Assembly: GCF_009910845.1 (NCBI RefSeq)
Contig: NZ_SIJB01000023.1
Coordinates: 62,001-126,000, forward strand
Reading direction: 5' to 3'
Origin: Chengkuizengella marina
GTDB lineage: Bacteria; Bacillota; Bacilli; Paenibacillales; KCTC-33759
DNA length: 64,000 nucleotides
Part shown: positions 48,501-54,449 of the stretch, piece by piece
Position numbering within the stretch: position 1 is the stretch's first letter
How the letters are laid out: each line of letters opens with the position of its first letter
Program-made: the position numbers and the translations under genes
Notes under the pieces: model-generated
Databases searched by the model: none
Told to the model about the DNA's origin: nothing
What the model saw: only the letters and a program-made list of their open reading frames with translations

Positions 48501-49218
48501 AATTTCTCACAGTATGATTAAACATATCAATAATGGTCTTGAAATTGTCTATATCTGTTTCCGTATTATTCATTTCCTCGTATGTCTGCTTATCCTCTTC
48601 TAGTAAGATTTCTATATCTCCAATTGCAGTAGTAGGATGACTTAACAATTCTACTAATAATTTTTCATAATGCCTAACTAGTTTGTACATAGATCTACTA
48701 TTTACAAAACTTTCATTGTAATTCATATTTACCATAATATATTTACCAATTGAAACAGACCAATCCATTTTGGTGCAAAACATAGTCTCATCTACATTAA
48801 ATGAAGAGTGTATATTAAAATCCCGCAAGTGTTTAACTGAGTATATACTCTCACTATCTTTGACTTGTTTTAGTTTACTAGCTACTCCGATTATAAATTG
48901 ATGGAAATTAAGGTTACTATTGATCTTTATTCTTACGGGTAATAAATTGCTTTTCCCATTTACTCCTACTACGATGTCTTTTTCATCTGACATTCGATAT
49001 AATAGTATATAATAAGCTGACAAGAAGACTTCATTAATGTTTAAATCTAATTTATCACAATAATTGTATATTAATTTCTCTTTTTCCTCTAAAATTCTTG
49101 ATTTAGACGATACGATTGAAACCCAATTATTGAGGCTCTTTTTACTATCTATGATTAATTCAAAATGTGATGGTATGTCAGCTAACTCCTGCTCCCAGTA
49201 ATCTCTAGTTGTGCCCAT
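45556..49218 (-). CDS. Single-module NRPS: partial C, A, T and terminal reductase domains
   Basis: Protein of 1220 residues. About 1-215 looks like the second lobe of a condensation domain; the HHxxxDG lobe is absent. Adenylation domain about 225-735 with YTSGSTGKPKGT, FDASIYEMF, LYGPTECTAV, YRTGDIGR and NSIPQYMIP. Carrier domain with the phosphopantetheine Ser in FEIGGDSLSI. C-terminal thioester reductase about 855-1220 with LLTGATGYLGSHIL and YTNSKLQSE. It is expected to activate one carboxylic or amino acid and release it reductively as aldehyde or alcohol. By eye the pocket code reads D-A-Y-P-S-G-L-A-V-K, which I cannot assign. The frame runs to 49428, but AAGGAGG points to ATG 49218. Confidence 0.88.
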   Translation of the reverse strand: MGTTRDYWEQELADIPSHFELIIDSKKSLNNWVSIVSSKSRILEEKEKLIYNYCDKLDLNINEVFLSAYYILLYRMSDEKDIVVGVNGKSNLLPVRIKINSNLNFHQFIIGVASKLKQVKDSESIYSVKHLRDFNIHSSFNVDETMFCTKMDWSVSIGKYIMVNMNYNESFVNSRSMYKLVRHYEKLLVELLSHPTTAIGDIEILLEEDKQTYEEMNNTETDIDNFKTIIDMFNHTVRNYPLDIALSADGIQYSYRELDIQINKVANTLIKRSIRKGDFVSILMGRSVETVISLMAVMRIGAIYVPLDPKHPKDRNLYIISDSNSNYVITTYEYATLVRNMFKNGTQQVLYYEDCANTNPTAIEYIGNPNDVAYVIYTSGSTGKPKGTLIRHKGLMNLCPSIRDTFDITSSDILLQFASFSFDASIYEMFGAFYCGAHLHLINDEERISIEAFANIVDRMSITCIPLIPTIFFNQLATHLSDSGVAKFKSVRTISTGGEALTSEIAKSFMNKFGPDIRIVNLYGPTECTAVTSSFEVRKDTIRGLSIVPIGRPYKNYEMYIVNEHSQPCPLYVPGEILIKSVGVANGYLNQPEKTKEAFIIDPFDPLSDKRFYRTGDIGRLLPGGNIEYISRKDSQIKIRGFRVEIGEIEDSISRHEKVQDIAVIAKSNGNKGKILVAYYTTTNKIPILVSKLKEFLSNSIPQYMIPHHICYLEEIPISPTGKIDRKVLNSIDFHDYLEDNKDMVAPTTNIEKKVWGAWRNILDIEDISITDHFFEIGGDSLSIMQILVILKPDYPNIKISDFYQYPTIQKLSKRIEETRNGEIQLDQYDKEIRHLKPYPETLRGENISLEGVTTQDILLTGATGYLGSHILYNFLKNTRARLYCLLRDGDKGRLISVLNSYFDDITNHDIQRIQIIKGDLSKPQLALNEIEYADLQKIINNVVHCGAEVKHHGDREHFNKANVMSTVMLLDLIQLSPNIQFHYISTLGIPEDLALSGRYKLFPYDPAIALENVYTNSKLQSELQVNMRSNNIPSAIYRMGNLVGNSINGKFQLNINNNAFYRMLKAMMLLSKAPKAKWYVDLTPIDYASKYIVKSIEKGVSINKLLHVCNPIQITYNQMVEYLVDYGYNIQLLDREEYSRWLFNGEEKDQQGLQLAMAQLEGDGAKDSNYKFISSESNIDCHEPNREFFYKLIDYAVSIGYFPKVKKSKNDDRALNLNT

Positions 49219-49371
49219 GCCATCCTCCTTTCTAAACTTTTCAAATCTATGCCATATTTTACTATACAAGAATGTGTAAGCGCAATCAGGAATTAGATTA
49301 GAAACTGCTAAACGTAGATTGTGAAGGCTATTGTAGGTTCTGGTGCAAACTAATTTATAAAAAGCGCCCAG

Positions 49372-49402
49372 AAAAAAGACAACCTTAGAAGTAAGGTTGC
49401 CT
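49372..49402 (-). terminator. Terminator or attenuator ahead of the NRPS gene
   Basis: On the minus strand GGCAACCTTA and TAAGGTTGTC pair around a 4-base loop, followed by TTTTTTC. It lies 110 bases after the MFS stop and 154 bases before the NRPS start, so it either ends the MFS transcript or attenuates read-through. Confidence 0.8.
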
Positions 49403-49511
49403 TTTGCAGATTCTTTATGAATAATCATAACAGGAACTTCAAAATGATCTTTAGTTATTTGTTCATACTATAATTAAGTGAATATGATTTTCAATACCTC
49501 TTTATTAAAAA

Positions 49512-50654
49512 TTAATAGATTTTATTTAGTGTATTCATTCTAAAAGAAGCGATAGCAGCAAACATAGTGACTAGACACCCTAATAAAAATGGTAAAGTAC
49601 TTCCTAGTACCAACCAAATAAAGGACCCTACTATAGGAATCGTTACAGCGATCACATGTGATAAGGTACTTCCGACTGCTAGAGTCGTACTTAATTCTTC
49701 TCTAGGGACTAATTTCCCAACATAAGTAGAAATACCGATATCGTCAAAACCTACAAAAACATCATCTAATACAAACAAAATGTATATAAACCAAATATGT
49801 TCAATGTAAGCATAACCTAGAAATATGAAGGTTACAATGATGTAATTTAGAGATAGAGCATGACCAATCCCTATCTTCTTTATCACTTTTCCAATATACG
49901 GTCGAGTGAATACGGCTATGATACCGTGTAAACTATATAACAGTACCATGGTTGAAAGGGATGTTTCAAATTTAATAATGAGCAAAAGAGTAGCAAAAGT
50001 AATAAATATCATCTCACGTGTAGCTGATAAAGTGGTTAGAAGATAATAAGGAAAATATACCTTTCTCAAATACAGATTGTTGTTTCTTGTTCTCTTATTT
50101 TTGTTCATATTTAATTTTTTGAAAAAAACAATAGAAATCAAAGCGATAGGAAGTCCAATAAAGAGAATAACATTTGTCTCAAATTTTTGATTTAATATCC
50201 AAACCAATAACATTCCCAATAAACCAGCGCCGGCACCCAAACTTGCAACATATCCAAAGATTGTGGATCGATTAACTTCTGTCGTTAAATCTGTGATCAG
50301 ATAATCTCTATAAATAAAAAACAGGTGCGTACCCGTACTAAAAATGAATGTGTATATTATTAATCCCCAGAAACCAGAGGCTAAAGAATATAATAGTAAC
50401 CCTAATCCTATTAAAAAAATGGAGAAGATGAGTACATTTCGTTCTCTAAATCTGATGGCGATTAAAATGAATGATATAGCGATTAATCCTGGGATTTCTT
50501 TTATTGCATCGATGATTGCAAATTGAAAGGTTGTAACAAAGAAGTCTTCAACAATATAGTTTTTATATGTAACTTGGAAAAAAGAAATTGAAATACTAAC
50601 TATAAAAATAGAAAGTAATAAATAAGATAGATTTTTATTCTTATGATTGTCCAA
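49512..50654 (-). CDS. MFS transporter next to the NRPS gene
   Basis: Major facilitator protein of 380 residues with about twelve helices (LSIFIVSISISFFQVTYKNY at the start; a central charged loop around KKLNMNKNKRTRNNN). It lies upstream of the NRPS gene on the same strand and is a plausible exporter or self-protection pump for the product. The ribosome site AAAGGAG is 10 or so bases before the ATG. The substrate assignment rests on context only. Confidence 0.78.
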   Translation of the reverse strand: MDNHKNKNLSYLLLSIFIVSISISFFQVTYKNYIVEDFFVTTFQFAIIDAIKEIPGLIAISFILIAIRFRERNVLIFSIFLIGLGLLLYSLASGFWGLIIYTFIFSTGTHLFFIYRDYLITDLTTEVNRSTIFGYVASLGAGAGLLGMLLVWILNQKFETNVILFIGLPIALISIVFFKKLNMNKNKRTRNNNLYLRKVYFPYYLLTTLSATREMIFITFATLLLIIKFETSLSTMVLLYSLHGIIAVFTRPYIGKVIKKIGIGHALSLNYIIVTFIFLGYAYIEHIWFIYILFVLDDVFVGFDDIGISTYVGKLVPREELSTTLAVGSTLSHVIAVTIPIVGSFIWLVLGSTLPFLLGCLVTMFAAIASFRMNTLNKIY

Positions 50655-50780
50655 CGATTTAACACTCCTTTAAATGATAAATATCTAATTAGATACTCAT
50701 ATTTAAAGGTGGTGCTCTTTGTCTATAAGTTCAAACGATTCATATTAGTCATATATCATGCATTTTATAAACCTCCTAAA

Positions 50781-51086
50781 TCATTTTGAATATATTACTT
50801 TACCAACTCTATTTATGTGATCTTTAAGGTCATTGTGGTTAAGATGAGTACCATCAATTACATCAAAAAAATATGGCATATGACTTTGTTCTTCCAATAA
50901 AGTATGAAGTTTGGTTACGATGTGTATATCCATTTTTTTACCATAGATAGCAATATCAATATCTGAACCTGGTTTATGGTTTCCTTTTGCACGAGAACCA
51001 AATAGGATAGCTTTTTCAATTTCTTCAAAAGTAGAAATTGTATTTACAATCGTTTCTAAGTCTAGTTCGACAAGTCCATATTTCAT
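50781..51086 (-). CDS. MNT-domain nucleotidyltransferase, antitoxin of HEPN/MNT pair
   Basis: Protein of 101 residues with the minimal nucleotidyltransferase motif GSRAKGNHKPGSDIDIA. In type VII HEPN/MNT toxin-antitoxin pairs this enzyme modifies (AMPylates) the HEPN partner and silences its RNase activity. The start overlaps the stop of the HEPN gene by four bases (ATGA), so the two proteins are made together, HEPN first. Confidence 0.85.
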   Translation of the reverse strand: MKYGLVELDLETIVNTISTFEEIEKAILFGSRAKGNHKPGSDIDIAIYGKKMDIHIVTKLHTLLEEQSHMPYFFDVIDGTHLNHNDLKDHINRVGKVIYSK

Positions 51087-51475
51087 AGTTCTTCCTCAAG
51101 TTTCTTTTCTAATTCTATTAAAGCGTTGTAGTATTTTTCTTTAATTAATCGTTCTGCTTCATCTGCATATTTTTCATTGTATGTGTGGGCCATTAAATTC
51201 CTCTTATCCAACATATCGATCCAAGTATGACCATCTGTAATTAACTGAGATTGGAAGGCAGTTTGAATGGCTTTACGAGGAGTTTTTACATCAAACCCTT
51301 CAAGTTCTAGATAATCTTTGATTGTCTTCCAACCAAGTTCGAAAGTATATTCGAAACATTGTACTAGTCCTTGTACTTCAAATTTGTTCAATGTTCCTTT
51401 ATCAATAAATTCTGTAAGTTGTATTACTGCTTTTCGATAGTTATCAAAGCGCTGCTTCCAACGAATATCTTGCAT
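51083..51475 (-). CDS. HEPN-domain protein (HI0074-like), putative RNase toxin
   Basis: Helical protein of 130 residues of the nucleotidyltransferase-substrate-binding (HI0074/KNTase) group: CFEYTFELGWKTIKDYLELE, TPRKAIQTAFQ, and the Rx4-6H catalytic motif RNLMAHTY. HEPN toxins cut RNA unless modified by the MNT partner encoded next. The frame opens at 51550, but AGGAGG before ATG 51475 marks the start. Confidence 0.83.
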   Translation of the reverse strand: MQDIRWKQRFDNYRKAVIQLTEFIDKGTLNKFEVQGLVQCFEYTFELGWKTIKDYLELEGFDVKTPRKAIQTAFQSQLITDGHTWIDMLDKRNLMAHTYNEKYADEAERLIKEKYYNALIELEKKLEEEL

Positions 51476-51607
51476 CCTTAGGAGCCTCCTCATAAACACA
51501 TTTAGTTTAATCTTATATTTATTATAAGCATTGATCCATTTAGGGGTCAATTTGGAAATTGCCTTTCAAAAAGAGAGTAGTTAAATATAATTTCTTAATT
51601 TAATTAC

Positions 51608-52039
51608 TCAAAAATACAATTTGGTTTGAAGTATGTCTACAGCACGTTCAATCTCTTTTAAATCCTCTGCAGAAGCATTTTCCATTCGATTTTTAAAATT
51701 AAACTCTATCTGTTGATAAACTTTTTTCATCATTGTTTCCCCATCTTTAGTAAGGTAAATGAACTGTTTTCTTCGATCTTCAACATCAGATTTTTTTTCA
51801 ACTAAATGAAGCTCACCTAACTTTCGGATCTCTCGACTCGCATTTGGCATTGAAATGCGTATACAATCGCTAATTTCACTAAGCGTAATTGGCTGCTTTG
51901 CCACAGCGATAAAATCTAGAATCTCATATTGGACTTGTGTAATGATGTCAGGTCTAACGTCTTTAGTGAGGTCGTTCGTCACTCGAAGTACAGAGCTTGT
52001 AAATGTGATCAGTTTATTAAAAAGAGTTTTATTGTCCAT
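51608..52039 (-). CDS. MarR-family regulator
   Basis: Winged-helix regulator of 143 residues (QVQYEILDFIAVAKQPITLS, MPNASREIRKLGELHLVEKK, the beta-wing SDVEDRRKQFIYLT). It is divergent from an NAD(P)H quinone reductase gene and probably represses both through the inverted and direct repeats at 52068-52144, possibly sensing quinones or oxidants. GTG 52048 opens the frame; ATG 52039 after GAGGTGA is preferred. Confidence 0.88.
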   Translation of the reverse strand: MDNKTLFNKLITFTSSVLRVTNDLTKDVRPDIITQVQYEILDFIAVAKQPITLSEISDCIRISMPNASREIRKLGELHLVEKKSDVEDRRKQFIYLTKDGETMMKKVYQQIEFNFKNRMENASAEDLKEIERAVDILQTKLYF

Positions 52040-52067
52040 CGTTCTCACCTCATGGATTTACAATATC

Positions 52068-52144
52068 AAAATATATATCAAAATACAATTATCATTTGAC
52101 AACAAAATTTTTTTGATATATATTTTAATTATCAAAAGACAACT
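52068..52144. promoter_or_regulatory. Operator-promoter region between marR-type and quinone reductase genes
   Basis: A perfect 16-bp inverted repeat (AAAATATATATCAAAA at 52068-52083 and TTTTGATATATATTTT at 52111-52126), plus a direct repeat AATTATCAwwwGACAAC at 52087-52103 and 52127-52143. The plus-strand promoter TTGACA (52096), 17 bases, TATATT (52119) is covered by these, and a weaker minus-strand promoter (TTGTCA) faces it. Confidence 0.65.
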
Positions 52145-52162
52145 AAATGAGGTGAGCTTAAT

Positions 52163-52747
52163 TTGAAAACATTAGTCATTTTTACACATCCAAATCACAA
52201 CAGTTTATCCTATGCATTTTTACAAAAAGTGCTTGAGGGAATAGTTGAAAACTCAAATATTAAGGAAGTTCAGGTATTAGATTTATACCAAGAAAGATTT
52301 AATCCATTGCTTGTATTTAATGAAGAGAAACGAAGAAGGGATATGCATCTTGATCCAAACTTGAAAAAGTACAGAGAACAAATTGTTTGGGCAGATCAAA
52401 TTGTTTTTGTATATCCAATCTGGTGGGGAAGACCTCCTGCTATGCTTTTAGGTTATATAGATCAATTGTTTGCAGCAAATTTTGCCTATAAAGATGGTGG
52501 CTTTATTCCGCAAGGACTATTGAAAGGAAAATCTGCGGTCTGTGTTTCAACGATGAAGGGACCTGCTAATTACCCGTTGATTTTCTTAAATAATACTCAT
52601 AAAGTTTTAATGAAAAAAGCTTTGCTGAATTTTGTAGGGATCAAAAAAGTGAAATTTTTTGAATTTGGTAATATGGAAAGTCCAAATGGGAAACAAGCCG
52701 TAAAGCTAAATAAAGTCTATCGATATTTTCGGAAAGTACATGTTTAA
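52163..52747 (+). CDS. NAD(P)H dehydrogenase (quinone), flavodoxin fold (MdaB/KefF-like)
   Basis: Protein of 194 residues: TLVIFTHPNHNSLSYAFLQK at the N-terminus binds FMN/FAD phosphate, WADQIVFVYPIWWGRPPAML and GFIPQGLLKGKSAVCV are typical of this quinone reductase family, and NYPLIFLNNTHKVLMKKALL lies in the variable loop. It reduces quinones by two electrons, protecting against semiquinone stress. It starts at TTG after GAGGTGAG. It is divergent from, and probably controlled by, the MarR-type gene. Confidence 0.85.
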   Translation: MKTLVIFTHPNHNSLSYAFLQKVLEGIVENSNIKEVQVLDLYQERFNPLLVFNEEKRRRDMHLDPNLKKYREQIVWADQIVFVYPIWWGRPPAMLLGYIDQLFAANFAYKDGGFIPQGLLKGKSAVCVSTMKGPANYPLIFLNNTHKVLMKKALLNFVGIKKVKFFEFGNMESPNGKQAVKLNKVYRYFRKVHV

Positions 52748-52813
52748 GTAATTAGCGCATGGTCCTTTTAACATTTTTTATAAATAATAATGGAACAAAT
52801 CCAGAACTTGGAT

Positions 52814-52819
52814 TATAAT
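52814..52819 (+). promoter_or_regulatory. -10 box of the riboswitch operon
   Basis: TATAAT with a poor -35 (TGGAAC) 17 bases upstream; it is placed correctly for a transcript starting just before the riboswitch. Confidence 0.4.
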
Positions 52820-52852
52820 CAATAATAGGTTGTTTAACAAGTGAATATTGTA

Positions 52853-53027
52853 AAAAAAGGTGAAACGTTAATACGTTTCTTAAAAGGGAAGACGGTTTGA
52901 ATCCGTCACGGTCCCGCCACTGTAATTGGGGAGTATAGTATAAACCACTGTTTTTAAATGGGAAGGTTTATACAAACTGAATTTCAGTTGAATTACGTTT
53001 GATCCATGAGTCAGGAGACCTGCCTTT
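52853..53027 (+). ncRNA. Cobalamin (AdoCbl) riboswitch
   Basis: The conserved blocks appear in order: GGTGAAACGTTAAT-like start (52859), AAAAGGGAA, GTTTGAATCCGTCACGG, CCGCCACTGTAA, and the B12 box GAGTCAGGAGACCTGCC (53008-53024). Cobalamin binding would shut down the downstream operon through the terminator at 53100. No other B12 gene is in the window. Confidence 0.95.
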
Positions 53028-53099
53028 TTTTGTATCACAAGTGTACCTACGAGGATAGGGAAAGTGAATAAATTTTAAGATGTTTATTTGCACTTTTCT

Positions 53100-53127
53100 G
53101 CACTTCTGTAGGAAGTGTTTTTTTTAT
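53100..53127 (+). terminator. Riboswitch expression-platform terminator
   Basis: CACTTC pairs with GAAGTG, followed by eight T. An alternative pairing of CCTAC (53046-53050) with GTAGG (53108-53112) could prevent it, consistent with a transcription-terminating riboswitch. Confidence 0.7.
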
Positions 53128-53195
53128 ACCCCAAAAAGTGATGAAGAATCAAAGGAGTGAGTACCTAGTACTTTCCGGGGACCCTGGAACAAAAA
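53128..53195. repeat. Dispersed repeat element, second arrangement
   Basis: ACCCCAAAAAGTGATGAAG (53128-53146), then TACTTTCCGGGGACCCTGGA (from 53169) and C-rich end. The same two blocks occur in the other order at 39251-39300 on the opposite strand. It sits between the riboswitch terminator and the first gene of the operon. Confidence 0.45.
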
Positions 53196-53222
53196 AACTA
53201 AATATTAAGTGGAGGGAGCAAG

Positions 53223-53747
53223 ATGCAAAAAAAGTTTTTACTTAGCATAGGTGTGTTACTAACATTTCTAATGCTTATGCCAACGACCTTGACCATGGGT
53301 GAGGAAGCTGTAAAGATCAAAGTGAACAATGAGAAAGGTGGACAAACAAGGCCGGATTTAGACACAGCAAAGGTTGAACTTACATTTACAGAGATTGAGA
53401 ATGGTTCTGCTAACATTTTGTTGAATAGTCCAGAGCGGAAATTTTTCTCTCCTACTGATTTTCCAATTGTTGAGGGTACTGAGTTAATTGAATCTACCAT
53501 TTTGGTGGAAAATGGTAAGGCAGAGTTTGATTATATGTTCCCAATCCGTGGTAATTATGAAATGACTGTAGAAGTTTTAAATGAAAACGGTATTGTAGCG
53601 GGCACTCATTTATTGAACATTCATATTCCAGAAAATCCAGATGAGATACAAAATGCGATTGTTTTTGTAGGTGTTCTTTTTTTATTTGGCTTTTTGGTCG
53701 GTCTTATTTTAACAGCAAAGAGGGGGAGAACTCATGCGATATCGTAG
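53223..53747 (+). CDS. Membrane-anchored beta-sandwich protein, B12-riboswitch operon gene 1
   Basis: Protein of 174 residues, family not recognised. A signal peptide (KFLLSIGVLLTFLMLMPTTL) is followed by a beta-rich, Ig-like outer domain (about 28-140: AKVELTFTEIENGSANILLN, GKAEFDYMFPIRGNYEMTVE) and one C-terminal membrane helix (FVGVLFLFGFLVGLILTA), with a short basic cytoplasmic tail. ATG follows GGAGGGAG. The end overlaps the next gene by 14 bases. The riboswitch points to a role in cobalt or cobalamin supply. Confidence 0.7.
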   Translation: MQKKFLLSIGVLLTFLMLMPTTLTMGEEAVKIKVNNEKGGQTRPDLDTAKVELTFTEIENGSANILLNSPERKFFSPTDFPIVEGTELIESTILVENGKAEFDYMFPIRGNYEMTVEVLNENGIVAGTHLLNIHIPENPDEIQNAIVFVGVLFLFGFLVGLILTAKRGRTHAIS

Positions 53748-54243
53748 TCTGTTATTGACGTTGGGATTTATTTTTCTATTCATGTTATCTGCTACTGTTA
53801 TGGCTCACGATAATAATGATCATGGTCGTTCGATAGATCATCATGCGGAAGTAGGGAAACTTTACTCATTTGAAGGGAAGTTGGAAACAACAGAGAATGG
53901 ACCTTTTGAAATTAGGTTTCATGCCATTCGCTTAGAAGATGATGCACAAATTATTACTATGAAAAATACATCTGAAGATGGAAGCTATCAATTTGCTGCA
54001 CAGTTTTTTGATGGAGCTGAACACGATGTCACATTTTCACTCCTAAATCCTGTTACGGAAGAAGTCATTATGGAAAAAACGGAATTAGTTGAAGTACTAG
54101 GTTTTGATCCACCGATGTTTATTAAAATAAAAACGATATTCTTTTTAGTGATGATGATTGTGATAGGTATGTTATTAGGTGTGGGTGTCATAAAATTAAG
54201 GTCGAGGTATGCGACAAAAGGAGGAGCTAACCATGGAATATAA
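53734..54243 (+). CDS. His-rich membrane-anchored beta-sandwich protein, operon gene 2
   Basis: Protein of 169 residues, built like gene 1: a signal peptide (LLLTLGFIFLFMLSATVMA), an outer beta-sandwich (about 40-130, for example GPFEIRFHAIRLEDDAQI), and a C-terminal helix (TIFFLVMMIVIGMLLGVG). The mature N-terminus is strikingly His/Asp-rich (HDNNDHGRSIDHHAEVG), a likely binding site for cobalt or another divalent metal right after the signal cleavage. It overlaps both neighbours (14 and 11 bases), so it is translationally coupled. The family is not known to me. Confidence 0.72.
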   Translation: MRYRSLLLTLGFIFLFMLSATVMAHDNNDHGRSIDHHAEVGKLYSFEGKLETTENGPFEIRFHAIRLEDDAQIITMKNTSEDGSYQFAAQFFDGAEHDVTFSLLNPVTEEVIMEKTELVEVLGFDPPMFIKIKTIFFLVMMIVIGMLLGVGVIKLRSRYATKGGANHGI

Positions 54244-54436
54244 ATATGAATATCAAAACAAAAATAGCTTTAAAAATAAATTCAAATCAATGTTTCTTTC
54301 ACTCCCCATTCAGCTAACTGTTGTTGCACTTTTAGCGGGGATCGTTATTTATACCGCTTTATTTTCCAGTTATGCACCCGTACATGATGCGCTTCATGAT
54401 TTAAGGCATGGTCTAATGTTTATTCCATGTCACTAA
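54233..54436 (+). CDS. CbtB-like small cobalt-transport protein
   Basis: Protein of 67 residues with one membrane helix (about 24-46, LPIQLTVVALLAGIVIYTAL) and a C-terminal His-rich motif HDALHDLRHGLMFIPCH, which closely resembles the end of CbtB. CbtA/CbtB were predicted from comparative genomics as B12-riboswitch-controlled cobalt transporters; no CbtA gene is seen here. ATG follows AAGGAGGAG inside the end of gene 2. The His and Cys residues are probable metal ligands. Confidence 0.75.
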   Translation: MEYKYEYQNKNSFKNKFKSMFLSLPIQLTVVALLAGIVIYTALFSSYAPVHDALHDLRHGLMFIPCH

Positions 54437-54449
54437 GGTGGTCTTTTTA

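Noticed and set aside
49219-49428. N-terminal 70 residues extending the NRPS protein
   Set aside because: The segment overlaps a terminator hairpin, does not resemble a condensation domain, and ATG 49218 has a near-ideal AAGGAGG.
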